Of a stretch of DNA of 64,000 bases, positions 21,480 through 32,134 are shown piece after piece (the first letter of the stretch is position 1; each line of letters starts with the position of its first letter). The notes beneath the pieces were generated by a model that had not been told where the DNA came from, searched no databases, and saw only the letters and a list, made by a program, of their open reading frames with translations. The position numbers and the translations under genes are program-made. Source of the stretch: Cristatella mucedo. Lineage: Eukaryota; Bryozoa; Phylactolaemata; Cristatellidae. The DNA lies in the NCBI GenBank assembly GCA_009760855.2, contig WPIO01000051.1:426001-490000 (forward strand), given 5' to 3'.

Positions 21480-24215
21480 GGGCAATCGCTGGGCTATTGG
21501 GAAAAATCGCTGGCAACGCCAGCGGCACTTGACAAATGCCAACCCTCTGAGCCTCAGACAGCGAGCTTATTGCGTCCTCGTCTGTCAGTCAGGCTAGAGA
21601 GGACAATCGTTCCATTCAAGTCCAGAAGGAATTTGTCCAGCGCGTTGGCTACTGATGGGCGTGGCAGTCTCGTCGACGCTTACAAGATGAGTCGAGACGT
21701 GCGGACGCGTGCCCGATCAGAGGTTTTTCTCCACGTGACGAAGGGAAGCTAGGAAACTGATTTTTAGAGGGACTCGAGGCTCTTTAGCTGGCCTCTATCC
21801 AGCCTCAAATAGTTTGGGGGGGAGGGACAAGCCTGTTTTCTTCTTTTAGAGTGGCTTAATAGAGAGAGTTGCAATCAAAACATCGATCGGCCCCGCGGTG
21901 AGCGCCTTGCTTGGAAAGAGTAGCTTCAAACGCTCGCTCGTCTAGAGCCCCGAACAAGTCAAGGAGATGGCGCCGAGATTGTTCCTGACTCAAGGCGAAA
22001 CTCTTTCCCAGTGAACACTCACTGGGCAGCCAGCCTAGCAGCGTCAATCTGCATTTTGAAACGATGAAAAATTGCAATCATGCTGAAGGATGCCAGCTCG
22101 ACGCTGTTCGAGAAGCTTCGGGCTCTCGAAATAGAGGCACCGCACTATTTCTTGAATAGGTGTTCAGACATGTCAGTGCTGGGCGCTTTCGGAAGAGCAC
22201 TGCTAGAGGCCCCTGAAGAAATGAAGTCTACCAGTTTTCGCAGCGATGGGAGTAGAGTGCCTCTTGGCTACTCGAAGTTCGTGCGATGCTTCTATGCTTT
22301 TATCCAAGAGGATGGCAATGCCAAAACATTTTCCTATTGGAGCTTGATAAGCCTGCACCAAGCTGAGCGCCTTCGACATGCAGGTCCAAACAGTCCAGCA
22401 GAGGGCGACAGCTTTCATTTTAGACGGTTGGCTTGGACCTCAAGGCTCGATCCTAATATCTATGAGGGTTGCAGCCATTTTTCTTTGAGAGGAGGCTGCA
22501 GAGAACCTCCTGAAGACGGGGCTTCAGCAAGCATAATCGCAGTCTGCTTCATGAGACTATAGCTGAACTGCTGTTGGGATAGCTAGACAATGATAAGAGT
22601 TTGTATTGAATGCCCCTGTTTCGCACAGCCCTTGCTGGGAGGGTGTGCACTGTGCTTTGCCAATTTATGCACTCTGACAGAATGTATATTATCACTAAAG
22701 GCACTGAGAGGCTTTTTTACGGCATTAGCAAGTGCCTAGACAGAGATTTAGTTCTCTGAGGGAATTTTAGAAATTACTTATTATTATTATGCTTATTGTT
22801 ATTATTTCACGCTGACAGCTGAGTTGCCTAGGGTCTCTCTGCATGAACACTTCAGTAGCCATTGCTACTTTGCTCAGGACCTCTCCTCTCCTCGGATTGG
22901 AGCAATATGCACCCCAGCCCTATTACTTATACGCGCAACAAGCACCAGCAATGTTGGAGCAGCATTTTGGGCACATGCTTTCGTGAAACTGTGAGAAGGT
23001 GACATTGTCACTTGTCCACATGTGGACATACCAGTAATGTGCAAGGAGCAAACATGTTAATGCGCAAGAATGTGAGCTTCACGCATAGTAGGGCAAATCG
23101 CTTGCACTTCGTAAGCATATGCACAGGAAATAAGCATCTAGGCAGCAGCAAAAAGGTCATGCAAAATGGTGCTGCTATAGCCGACTGCAGCTGCTGGCAC
23201 AGGCCGACAGGATGAGACGGCCTGGCTGCAGACACTATGGCCGCTTCGCGGCTGGGCCAGCAGACCAGCAGCCTGTGCCCGAAGAAGAGAGGATGAGTGC
23301 TGCTGCTGTCAGCGGTGTCCGCCACACTGTTTTCGCTGCTTTCGTTGAGCCAGCGGCGGTATGTGCACTGCTGCTGCTGCTGTTGCCGCCCCCTTGCATC
23401 ACCACCAAGCAGCCGGATGTTGTTTATCAGTCGTCCACGGCAAACAGGGCCATACACAGTCGGCAAATTAAATATGTGCACACGTCTTAATGCCAACGTG
23501 CCAATATTTATCAAGATAAATTTAAGCTAAGCAATCCGTGTGTCGCCGCATTACTGACATAGCGAACCTCGACGACGCCAGCCGGCAAAGTCCACTCCAC
23601 GTCTGTGGGGGCACTCTGGGAATCGCTGATTCGCCTCGAACAACAACTCTGGCGATTAGCATTCAAGGACGAATCGCTCCCTAGCAAGGGTCTCAGCACT
23701 TCTAGGCAGCACAGTGGCTGCTGAATTAATTTTTTATATTTTATTTCGTTCGGCCAAGATCGGTTGATGCTAAATTCACGACCAATTCTGTTGCGGCCAA
23801 AAGCAGGGCTTTTCATTGCTGCTCCCAGGCCACTGCCACTAGCCGGATACAAAGATCTGATGGCCGGCTTTTGCCCAGGGGCAGAGGCCCACTTCCCACA
23901 CTGCCAGTGTCCCCACCCCCGCAGCCTCTCACCGTCCCACCGTCTCATGTCTGCAGGCAGGGAACCGAGCCGACACTCTGCTGGGCCAACTGCAAAGCAT
24001 TAAGGCAGCCCAGCATGCCCAGGGTTTGCAAGCCCACATGCAGACTGGCCGGCATCCTGTCGGTTATGGCAGACAACTCTCGAATGCGCCGACTAGTCGG
24101 CGCATCGACCGAGTGCTTCTGCTCAAGCCGTCTTCTGCCCCTCGGCAAGTTCCGACTGGCAGCAAGGAGAAGCATGCTGCTGCTGCACGAGAGATAAAAG
24201 AATTGGAGAATCTAC
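21480..24215. other. Intron of the FAM167-like gene
   Basis: The 2.8 kb between the two coding exons is GC-rich with CTG runs (near 23365-23385). An isolated LINE-B/SINE-2 type 3' tail lies at 22735-22800. Open frames at 22080-22562 and 23008-23514 have no recognised domain. Confidence 0.6.
22735..22800 (+). mobile_element. LINE-B/SINE-2 type 3' tail fragment
   Basis: AAGTGCCTAGACAGAGATTT and AGTTCTCTGAGGGAATTT are followed by TTATTATTATTAT, the terminal signature of the LINE-B group. Confidence 0.6.
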
Positions 24216-24219
24216 TCAC

Positions 24220-25392
24220 CAGCTCCGTCCGAAGGTCCTGCAACGATCGCTCCACGCGAGCGATCGTCTTCTGGACGTCGTCTGCTGGTGCGATGCTCTC
24301 GGATGCACAGGCAGCGACTGGTGCCGACTCCTCGTGGTCGCTGCAGATGCCACTTTCCCCACTGCCGCCATCAGGGGACCAGTCGAGATCTCCATCAGCA
24401 GTGCCTGCGGCAGCATTCCGACGTGTCAGTTTCCTGCCACCGTCACTGTCACTGCTGCTGCTGAGCCCAGCTGCTGCTGCTGTGGCGACCAGCTGCAGCT
24501 GGAATCTGCCGGCACCGAGGCTCTGCAGCCAGGCCGTGTAGCTCGGCCGTCTCGTGCTGAGGCCGAGGCGCGCCGTGAGCCGCTTCAGTGTTTCCAGTTC
24601 GTTCAGAGACGACACTTTCCTCTTTTCTCCGCTCGCAGCGCCACCTTGCGCGAGGTGGAAGTCGCGCTCGTGCAACTCGGCACCGTCGCCGCAGGCCTGC
24701 TGCTCCTGCCCGGCTAGAGGCAGTGTCCCTTCGCCGTCCTTCCGATCCACGTCGAAGCAGTCCGGGGAGCCTGCGGGCTCCTCGACGATGGAATGCATGA
24801 CGTGCTCGGCTGGAGCGGCGACGGCAGCGACAGTCTCCTCTTGCTGGCAGCTCAAAGAAGTGACGGCAGCCGTCCGGGCAGCCGGTGTCCCCAGCAAGTC
24901 GACATGGCAGTCACCGCCAGCAGCGCCCGGGCATCTCTCGTCGTCTCCCCCACAAGTCCTTGCAGCTTCCGTAGCTACAGCAGCAGCTTCAGTAGCTGCA
25001 GCAGCTACGGTAGCTGCTGTAGCTGCTGCAGCTGCTGCAATGGAATTGGCTGAAGTGAAGCGCACAGGCCGAGCAAATTGCTGCCGCCCTTCTTCTGCAG
25101 CCCAGGCCATCGTGCAAGCTACAAGCTCGGGCCTGCCTCGGCCAACTGTGTGCTGCTGACTGCACAAAGTGTCTTTGCTGTCAACGTCTCTGCCACAGTT
25201 CAACTCTGTGCATGGCTCAGCCTTCGCGTCACCGATGTGCCCACCGTCTTCATCGTGGCCGCCGGTAGTAATGGCAGCAAGGTCAGCGCACTGGTGCAGG
25301 CGAGGAGACCGGGCACTGCTACCATCGCAGCCATAGCTGATCTGGCTGAAGCTCTGACCGTCGCCGAGCTCTTGGCTGACCTCTGCTGACAT
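24220..25392 (-). CDS. FAM167-like (DIORA family) gene, coding exon 1
   Basis: This exon encodes residues 1-391, starting at the first ATG after an in-frame TAG. It ends at a strong donor (CTG then GTGAGTAG) in phase 0. Residues 261-293 read LNELETLKRL, then TARLGLSTRRPSYTAWLQSL, which matches the FAM167 signature LK-LT-KL-LxTRRPSYLEW. The coiled coil starts near residue 372 and continues in exon 2. The full protein would be 507 residues against roughly 160-215 in vertebrate FAM167A/B. The extra length is an N-terminal region of low complexity, with an Ala-rich run at about residues 118-142 and several Cys-containing stretches, plus a Ser/Gly/Asp linker at about 300-370. No signal peptide or membrane segment is seen. 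Family membership is well supported; the biochemical function is unknown. Confidence 0.82.
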
Positions 25393-25439
25393 CGCCTTAT
25401 GACTGGCTGACTATTGGCCCCCGTCCACTGACTAGGCTG

Positions 25440-25462
25440 CTGCTGCTGCTGCTGCTACATAG
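25440..25462 (+). repeat. (CTG)n run
   Basis: About seven CTG units lie just upstream of the FAM167-like start codon, in its probable 5' UTR or promoter. Confidence 0.85.
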
Positions 25463-25805
25463 CAGCATCGAGTTCAGGTGAATGGCCGCTCGAGCCTCTT
25501 GGCTTTTGAAGCGGCAGCTCGCGCCCCACTAGCTGCCTTTGCTGCTCCGTTGCCTCCGAATGGCAGCAGCCAATGCAGTGGCTGTGGCACTGTGGCAACC
25601 CGACAGCTCGTGGTGGGAGGCAGTGGCAGCGCCTGGAGGCCACTGGCAGGCAAGGCAGGTAGAGAGGGATAGAACGGGCGAGTAGGCAAACTAACGAGCT
25701 TGTGTCACCAACGGCAGTGCAATCTAAGGAGTAGTCGTCGTTCGTTCGTGCTCCCGGGCAGCCGGTCGGTCTCCTGCCAGCTGGGCTGGTAGGCTGGCCT
25801 CCGTG

Positions 25806-25906
25806 ATGCTTCAGTTCGTGACCTCGGACAACCGAGAGCTGCAGCTGAGCCTGTACGACATGCAGCAGCTGCCTAGCAGACGCTTCCGAAGGCGGCTCAC
25901 CTTTGC
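25806..25906 (+). CDS. Candidate first coding exon of a divergent, unidentified gene
   Basis: From ATG at 25806 a 33-codon frame reads MLQFVTSDNRELQLSLYDMQ, then QLPSRRFRRRLTF. It reaches a good splice donor (TTTGC then GTAAGA) one codon before an in-frame TAA. Codons are strongly GC-ending (CTG, CAG, GAC, AAC, TAC), like the FAM167-like exons. It lies about 410 bp from the FAM167-like ATG on the opposite strand, so the two could share a promoter. I do not recognise the protein, and no second exon was found. It could also be untranslated or a shadow of minus-strand 5' sequence. Confidence 0.35.
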
Positions 25907-26201
25907 GTAAGAATGATGTGGCAGTGGATCAGTGTGCAGTTTGATATCGTTGCCTGACGCTGCTGCTGATGCAGCCACTGCTCCTGCTTGTACTCAAAAG
26001 CCGGCACTGCAGCACTGCAGCACTGCAGCAGTCGACACAACTTAGCAGCCTATCTGCCATTGGACGAACTGGCAAGTGGGCGTTGGTTAGTCGCCCAATC
26101 AAGACTACTCTTCAGGAGAGGGGCTGCTAAACCATAGACGGTATTTAGCTATCTGTGAAGATAAAACGATCGGATGAGATACATATCTATTTAATGATAC
26201 A

Positions 26202-26257
26202 CAGTACCATAGTGCAACCTCTCTGCTCGTGAGCAGAGAGGTTGGACTATGGTACTG
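26202..26257. repeat. Near-perfect 27-bp palindrome
   Basis: Arms beginning CAGTACCATAGT and ending ACTATGGTACTG pair over 27 positions with one mismatch (26214/26245) and a 2-nt centre at 26229-26230. Confidence 0.95.
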
Positions 26258-26439
26258 CGTTTGTATAGTCAAGTAACTTCCCATAGACCATTTGGCCCAT
26301 TATTTCTACCCAAGCTTTGAGGTCACAACACCAGACAATAGAGACTGATCTGTAGCTATGCACTCATGAGCAGATCAGGTTGGAGCATAGTGGTATGGGT
26401 AAAAATATCAGAAGCATGAAGACTTGTGAGGAAAGCAGA

Positions 26440-26488
26440 ATGAAAGAGGGCAAGAGAGAGAAAGAGAGAGAGAGAGAGGGAGAGAGAC

Positions 26489-26569
<81 letters not shown>

Positions 26570-26570
26570 G
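26440..26570. repeat. (GA)n followed by (GACA)n microsatellite
   Basis: AG repeats at about 26455-26488 pass into about 20 units of GACA up to 26568. Confidence 0.97.
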
Positions 26571-26599
26571 TGCATGCTGCTGCTGTTACTACAAGCTCG

Positions 26600-28110
26600 A
26601 GTCTCATTTGTGCCAGTGCCGGTGACAAGCCACTCTATGGCTGAGCTATGCAAAGTGATGGACCCTACTACGGCCATGCTGGGCCGTCTCTGGGCAGATG
26701 CATCAGCTTTTCAATAGGCAGCTGCTGCCATAAGCTGCAGTAAGCTGCTGCTAGCAGTGAGCAGCCAGCTTTTGGCACTGGACCTTATTGCATTGTCTTC
26801 TGGGCTGGGCGTTGCTACAAACTCTGATGCCTGTCAATCTGATGAATGTGGCACGACTGTGGCACGACTACAGCTTGACGATTTCGAGCAGTGGCCGTGC
26901 TCGCAAGCCAGGTGTAAAAGCAAAAGCAGCAGGAGCAGCTAAGCCGAGGAGCCTGGCAGCCAGCAGCAGCAGTTGCACCATGACAGTCACTCTGAGGTGT
27001 ACCGGCGGCACAAGTGCCAGTGAGTGCCTGGTACGAGTGCCACTGGTATACCACAGAGCCAACTAGGGAGCTGCTGCAGCAGCAAGTGCAAGGACAGTGC
27101 AGCAGTCCTAACCTTGCCCACTGCTCACGATCTGCTGAATGCAGCAAACCAGACTAGCCGAGCTGCGTCTGCGCCAGCCACTCACAGAGGCTGGCCCTTT
27201 CCCATGTCGTGTCTGCTGCCGTGTACCAAAATCACGGTGGGTTCAGCTCTTCGTGTGAGCTTAAGCTGGCCTTCTTTGAAAATGGCTCCAGACGTGTCCA
27301 TCCACACAAGCTCGGCGGCTGACTCACGGTCTGGTCACAAAAAGCCAGCTAAACGATGTGTTTGGCTAGTGCCTCTGTGTGCATGTGTATGTATCCTCGA
27401 CGCCACCTTCGACCCGTTCTTAGAAGTCAGCTGCACCCTGTAAGGCCCTCTCTTGTCTTGGCTCAACACTGTGAGAAATTGGCCACCCTTTGGCAGCCAC
27501 GATGACCGATCAACTAGAAGATCGGCATAAGAAACAATGGCCCCCCAAAGTGCTGCCAGTGCGGCTTTGCAATTGCAAGGTGCCTGCTAAGAGCCTTCTC
27601 TTGTTTACCGGCTGCTAGAAATGGCCCCTCCTGGAGGTCAGGGGTTGGGTTGGGTGAGAGCTGGCTTGGCCGGCTTTTTCCTGAGATCTTGCCCATCGCC
27701 AAGCAGCTCCTTGCAACAGCAACAGGTCTAGCACAGTATCTCGAGGCCGTTGGTCTCAGCTTAAGGCTAAGGATGCCTCACCTCAGTGTCTGATTCACTG
27801 ATGGCCTGTGGTGGTAATAGCAGCAGCAGATGGTAAAAGGGTGTTTTACCAGCATCCATTTGCCAGACAGAGCCATGCTGCAGACGTCTTAAAACAGGAC
27901 GCTTAAAAAACAGGCATTTTTAATATCATTACCTATGCTATTATCATTTGAAAAGTATCTGACAAGGCCCAGTGACAGCTGAATGAATCATCACAGCACT
28001 GTTTTAATTTAGTACTCTTTGTAAGTGCCTTTCTATTAAGAGATTTTTAGAACCAAGTGATTCTGTAGAGAGCTGGCTTCTAATTGTCTAGACTCTAGAA
28101 TCAAGCCCCT
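26600..28110. other. GC- and CTG-rich unassigned DNA
   Basis: Many short CTG/CAG words occur (for example at 26710-26755 and 26940-26980) without a sustained coding pattern. It may hold later exons of a plus-strand gene starting at 25806, but none could be defined. Confidence 0.4.
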
Positions 28111-28114
28111 AGGT

Positions 28115-28260
28115 CTTAGCTTGAGAGTAAGGCACTGGCAATTCACAGTCGACGTCGTGGGTTTGATTTCTGACATTGGCAATCCTTTACTGCTCACTAC
28201 AAGGTCCCAGTTGCCAAGGCTCTTTCGCTGATATGATTCGATGGTTCTATTGAATCAGCT
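28115..28260 (+). mobile_element. SINE-1, diverged
   Basis: AGAGTAAGGCACTGGCAATT, then CGTCGTGGGTTTGATTTCTG, then GCAATCCTTTACTGC and AAGGCTCTTTCG follow the SINE-1 order at 36.62-36.74 kb. Confidence 0.6.
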
Positions 28261-28509
28261 AACCATCACATTAGAATATAATTTTAAGAGTGGCTGGAAC
28301 TATCAACAAACAAGGAGAAGTGAATTAAATGAGCATACCTAACCTACTTGGAGCTAATTGACATTTGGACAAATCCAGGTTGGGCTAATGTCTGCCAAAC
28401 CCAGCCTGCTGGTGAGGAACCAGAAAACACTCATCTTTCCTTAAGCAAAAACTGCAAGCAAAGAAGATCGGTTCATTGATATGTCCACGTGTGAAAGCAA
28501 GGGAAAGCA

Positions 28510-28538
28510 CGTTTGTGTGTGTGTGTGTATGCGTGTGT

Positions 28539-28601
<63 letters not shown>

Positions 28602-28638
28602 TGTGTGTGTGTGCATGTGTGTGTGTCTGTGTGTGTGT

Positions 28639-28681
<43 letters not shown>

Positions 28682-28690
28682 TGTGTGTGT

Positions 28691-28753
<63 letters not shown>

Positions 28754-28760
28754 TGTGTGT

Positions 28761-28810
<50 letters not shown>

Positions 28811-28901
28811 CTGTGTATGTTTGTGTGTGTATGTGTGTCTGTGTTTGTGTGTGTTTGTGTGTGTGTGTGTGTGTGTGTCTGTGTGTGTCTGTGTGTGTGT
28901 C

Positions 28902-28951
<50 letters not shown>

Positions 28952-28995
28952 TGTGTGTGTGTGTGTCTGTGTGTGTGTGTCTGTGTGTGTGTGCA
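28510..28995. repeat. (GT)n microsatellite, about 480 bp, with GTCT interruptions
   Basis: The tract is TG repeats broken at intervals by CTGT and TTGT variants. Long Cys-Val and Thr-His open frames on both strands are artefacts. Confidence 0.98.
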
Positions 28996-28999
28996 CGCA

Positions 29000-29660
29000 T
29001 GCTCTTGCATTCGGCTTTCTCTGGTGGCTCCAGCTCTGTGCTAAATGCACATCCACAGTTGCTACGTGCATATTTCTAGCACATGGCTCAAAATGCTACC
29101 GGTCAGTGTTGTTCATAAATGCAAATACGGCTGAGCCGAACGAAAGTTTTCCCACCGAAATAGTGCTGAACAACTGCGGCTCATGCTGTCGTCGACTATG
29201 CAGAATTATGTCTTGTCTGCACAAGTAGTTGAACGCACGATTTCTAGCCCAAGAGCCTGTTAGGCCTTTCGGGCACAGAAAAAATGTTAATTTGGCTGTA
29301 CATACAGCAAGCTATACATGCAGTGCAATACTGAAGCGTTACGTAGAACTAGAGAGCACCTGGAGGAAAAGAAAAGACATGCCAGTATGTATTGCCGCTA
29401 GTTCTCTAAACAATGGTTATCGTCTTTTTCATTTACCAATTTATCAGATTCTACAGCTGCCGAGCTATGAAAGGACACCTCAGTTGCAGTTTATGTGGGA
29501 GGATTTAGGTGCAAAAGTCTCAGGTACCAGCAGCACTATGCTTGGTCGTCCGTTGCTGTAAGCATGCGTTCACGTGATTGCAAACACTCGATGAACCTCG
29601 CGACTCCTGGAAGCAGTGCCCATTTCAAGTGGCATGTACTGTATAGCCAACCTAATCTGG
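29000..29660. other. Unassigned DNA
   Basis: An open frame at 29229-29561 has no recognised domain and weak coding character. Confidence 0.35.
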
Positions 29661-29674
29661 GTAGCAGGTACGGT

Positions 29675-29790
29675 GCCTGCCGTTGACGACCGAGGCCGTG
29701 ATATTGATCCCTCCCGAAAGTGGGAAGCACCTGAATAGAGATTAAGTTCTGTTAGGGCGCTATACAAATTAATTGTATTTATTTATAAAA
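29675..29790 (+). mobile_element. SINE-2, 3' part
   Basis: A degenerate head (GACCGAGGCCGTGATATTGA) precedes GGGAAGCACCTGAATAGAGA, TTAAGTTCTGTTAGGGCGCT and ATACAAATTAATTGTATTTA. Confidence 0.75.
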
Positions 29791-30404
29791 TGAATTAATA
29801 GCCACCGTGAAAATATCCTGCCTGCACTCTGATGTCCAAACATAGCTATTCAATGCCCTTGATGCTGGAGAAGTGATTTGGAGACTGAGGAGTCACGAAC
29901 AAGAAGCCAAAGGTATATTCTATCACCTGTCATTGCTGCTCTGTCTTATCACCTTAAAACTAGCCGAAAATGTCACCTTGGGAAGGGAAGGTTCTGATGT
30001 CTGTGCGAGTGAGTCGTGCGATTTTTAATGTTATTCTATTGTGTTCATATAAATTTATTGGGTATCTTTAGTTGTTCTGTTTTTTTAAGGATTCATGCCA
30101 TTCTTTATTGTCCATACATAATCTGCTTAAGGTTTTGGTCTTTGAGTTACAGGTCTGCAGCTGTTTCACCAATTCCAGTGTATAGTACCAATACTGCCGT
30201 ACCTACCAAAGACTGTAGAACGGGTAGTGGTGGACTAGCTAATCTGTTATATCAAACCTTCAAACCTAGCAAGTAGGTTCCGGTCAGGTTGTATAGCTTA
30301 TCACTCTGCAGAGTTAGCGCTGCTGTGAGTATATAATGACCTTATAAGGAATGCAAAGCTAGTCTCTCTGCTCATTCGTCTTGATCTGTTGGCATATTTT
30401 AATA

Positions 30405-30480
30405 ATAATAATGCACTTGATAAAGCCCCTCAGAGAACTCAATCTCTTCCTAGGCGCTTTGCATTTGCTGCAAAAGTTTG
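30405..30480 (-). mobile_element. LINE-B 3' tail, minus orientation
   Basis: AATAATAATAATGCACTTGA opens a tail that continues with the inverse of the TTCTCTGAGGGGC and GCAAATGCAAAGCGCC blocks. It pairs with an inverted copy at 30590-30670. Confidence 0.75.
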
Positions 30481-30589
30481 ATATACTTGGTCAGTATGTT
30501 TTCTAATCAAGTGCATCTCATCTCACATCGGTATTGCTGGCACGCCACTGCAATAGCTTAGCTTATATCTGGCGATCATGCTTTATTTG

Positions 30590-30670
30590 CAGCAAATGTA
30601 AAGCGCCTAGAAAGCGATTAAGTTCTCTGAGGGTACTATATAAAGAGAATTATTATTATTAATATTATTA
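30590..30670 (+). mobile_element. LINE-B 3' tail, plus orientation
   Basis: GCAGCAAATGTAAAGCGCCT, AGAAAGCGATTAAGTTCTCT and GAGGGTACTATATAAAGAGA precede an ATT repeat. It is inverted relative to 30405-30480. Confidence 0.75.
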
Positions 30671-30924
30671 GTATTGTCTTGACTTGGCCTTGCTTCTGTG
30701 CTGCCCTGTCTTGACTTGGTACTTCTGCATTGCCTCGCCTGACTCTGGTGCTGCCTTGCCCCACCTTTGCTCTTGCCCCACCTTTGCCACCTACTCTGGT
30801 GCTGCCTTGCCCCTTCATTTCAATGAGAATAGGCATTCGAGGAGCCTTTTATAAATACGAGGGGGATTGCAAGGTATGTACTGTATGTATTTGGTATGCA
30901 TGTATATGTACTTGGTCCAACTAT

Positions 30925-32045
30925 TATCTCAATTTATACTCGACCTCTTGCCGATGTCAGCACCAAACTCAACCGAGGCTATCACTTCTCTGACAACGAC
31001 ACACACTGGCACCTGTGCTGTGCTCCTTTCCGGCCTTCAAGAATGGCAAATTCTCTTAGCTTCCTTGCTGAATGTTTTGCTGACAATGGTACTTGAATGG
31101 TAAGAAACTTTCCCCTTATTGAATAACGCTACGACCCTTACTAGTTCTGTGCAATCAATTGTGACTCAATTTAGAATGTTTAACGATCAAAATCGCTTCT
31201 GCCAACATGTCTCCCACATAATCTATACGAAATCTAGGTGTCTAGCTCCAAAGAGACTTTCGCTAGGCGACCACATCAGCTCCACAGTCAAGTCGGCCTC
31301 CTTTCAATTCCTACTTCACTAAATTCTGCTTTGGCCACCGACATGGGCAGGAATACCACATCCAAGTTGGTTCATGCATTTGTGACATCCTGTCTCGACT
31401 TCTCTAGTTTACGGCTCGAAAGTACCTGGACAGAGATTGAGTTCTCTGAGGGCACTATAACAAACGTATAACTATATTATTAATTAAAGGCCAGTGCAAT
31501 CAGGCATATACCGTTCGTGCACAACTCTGAAGCTAGGCCTTTTTTGTTGTGAGTGTCGCAGTTGCGACATCAACCACTTCTCACTGGCCTGCAGTGCCCC
31601 CAATCAAGAAGAATATCGACTTTAGCGTTAGGTCACTCACGTTTAAGTCCCTTCATTCTCTGGCTCCAGCCTGCCTATCAGAACTACTCCCTGACCAAAC
31701 TAGGCACAGTACCACGAACTCTTCTGATGCACATCGATTAGCTATGCCTAGAACCTACCTCAAATCCATCGGAGACCTCGCCTTTGGTTCGTATGCTCCC
31801 AAACCTCTTAGTTCCTCTAAACTGACGTCCCGATATTCCCTGACTTGACGACATATATGCTAAGCAAGAACCTGTTTTTCACAGCTTTTGCATGGTCCTT
31901 GCATATGGTCCTTTGTGTGCACATGCATGCAGGCACTATGCATGCTTTCACTAACCGATTTTCCTGCTATCTTTTCGGGTACGTCAAATAACTAGAAAGA
32001 GGTTTAGTTCTCTTAAGGTGCCATACATTACATTTTTCATTATAA
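30925..32045 (+). mobile_element. LINE-B copy, decayed, plus strand
   Basis: IYTRPLADVSTKLNRGYHF, then SDNDTHWHLC, corresponds to VYTLPLADVIAKHNLGFHF and YADDTQLYLC in the intact copy, so the catalytic motif is destroyed. Later blocks (SVAVATSTTSHW, KNIDFSVRSLTFKSLHSLAP, PRTYLKSIGDLAFGSYAPK) follow in order, and a diverged tail lies at about 31990-32035. A foreign LINE-B/SINE-2 type tail is inserted at about 31415-31490. Confidence 0.8.
31415..31490 (+). mobile_element. Short LINE-B type 3' tail nested in a LINE-B copy
   Basis: CGAAAGTACCTGGACAGAGA, TTGAGTTCTCTGAGGGCACT and ATAACAAACG followed by an AT-rich end interrupt the coding remnant. Confidence 0.6.
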
Positions 32046-32134
32046 ATACTTGTCAGCTTGAACGCCTTTTCCTTGCCAAATTTCCCAAAACTGTGGAGAC
32101 TATGTGCTTTCGCACACCTAATGCAAAGCGAGAT

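Noticed and set aside
22080-22562. 160-residue plus-strand open frame in the FAM167-like intron
   Set aside because: No domain, no splice or promoter support and no codon bias like the neighbouring exons; long chance frames are expected in this GC-rich island.
23008-23514. 168-residue minus-strand frame with a Gln run
   Set aside because: It lies inside the FAM167-like intron, lacks domain motifs, and the Gln run comes from a CTG repeat.
24026-25159. Several plus-strand frames over the FAM167-like exon 1
   Set aside because: They are antisense shadows of a coding exon with GC-rich third positions.
28476-29228. Long Cys-Val and Thr-His open frames on both strands
   Set aside because: They are translations of the GT microsatellite.
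29229-29561. 110-residue plus-strand frame after the GT repeat
   Set aside because: No recognisable domain or splice context.
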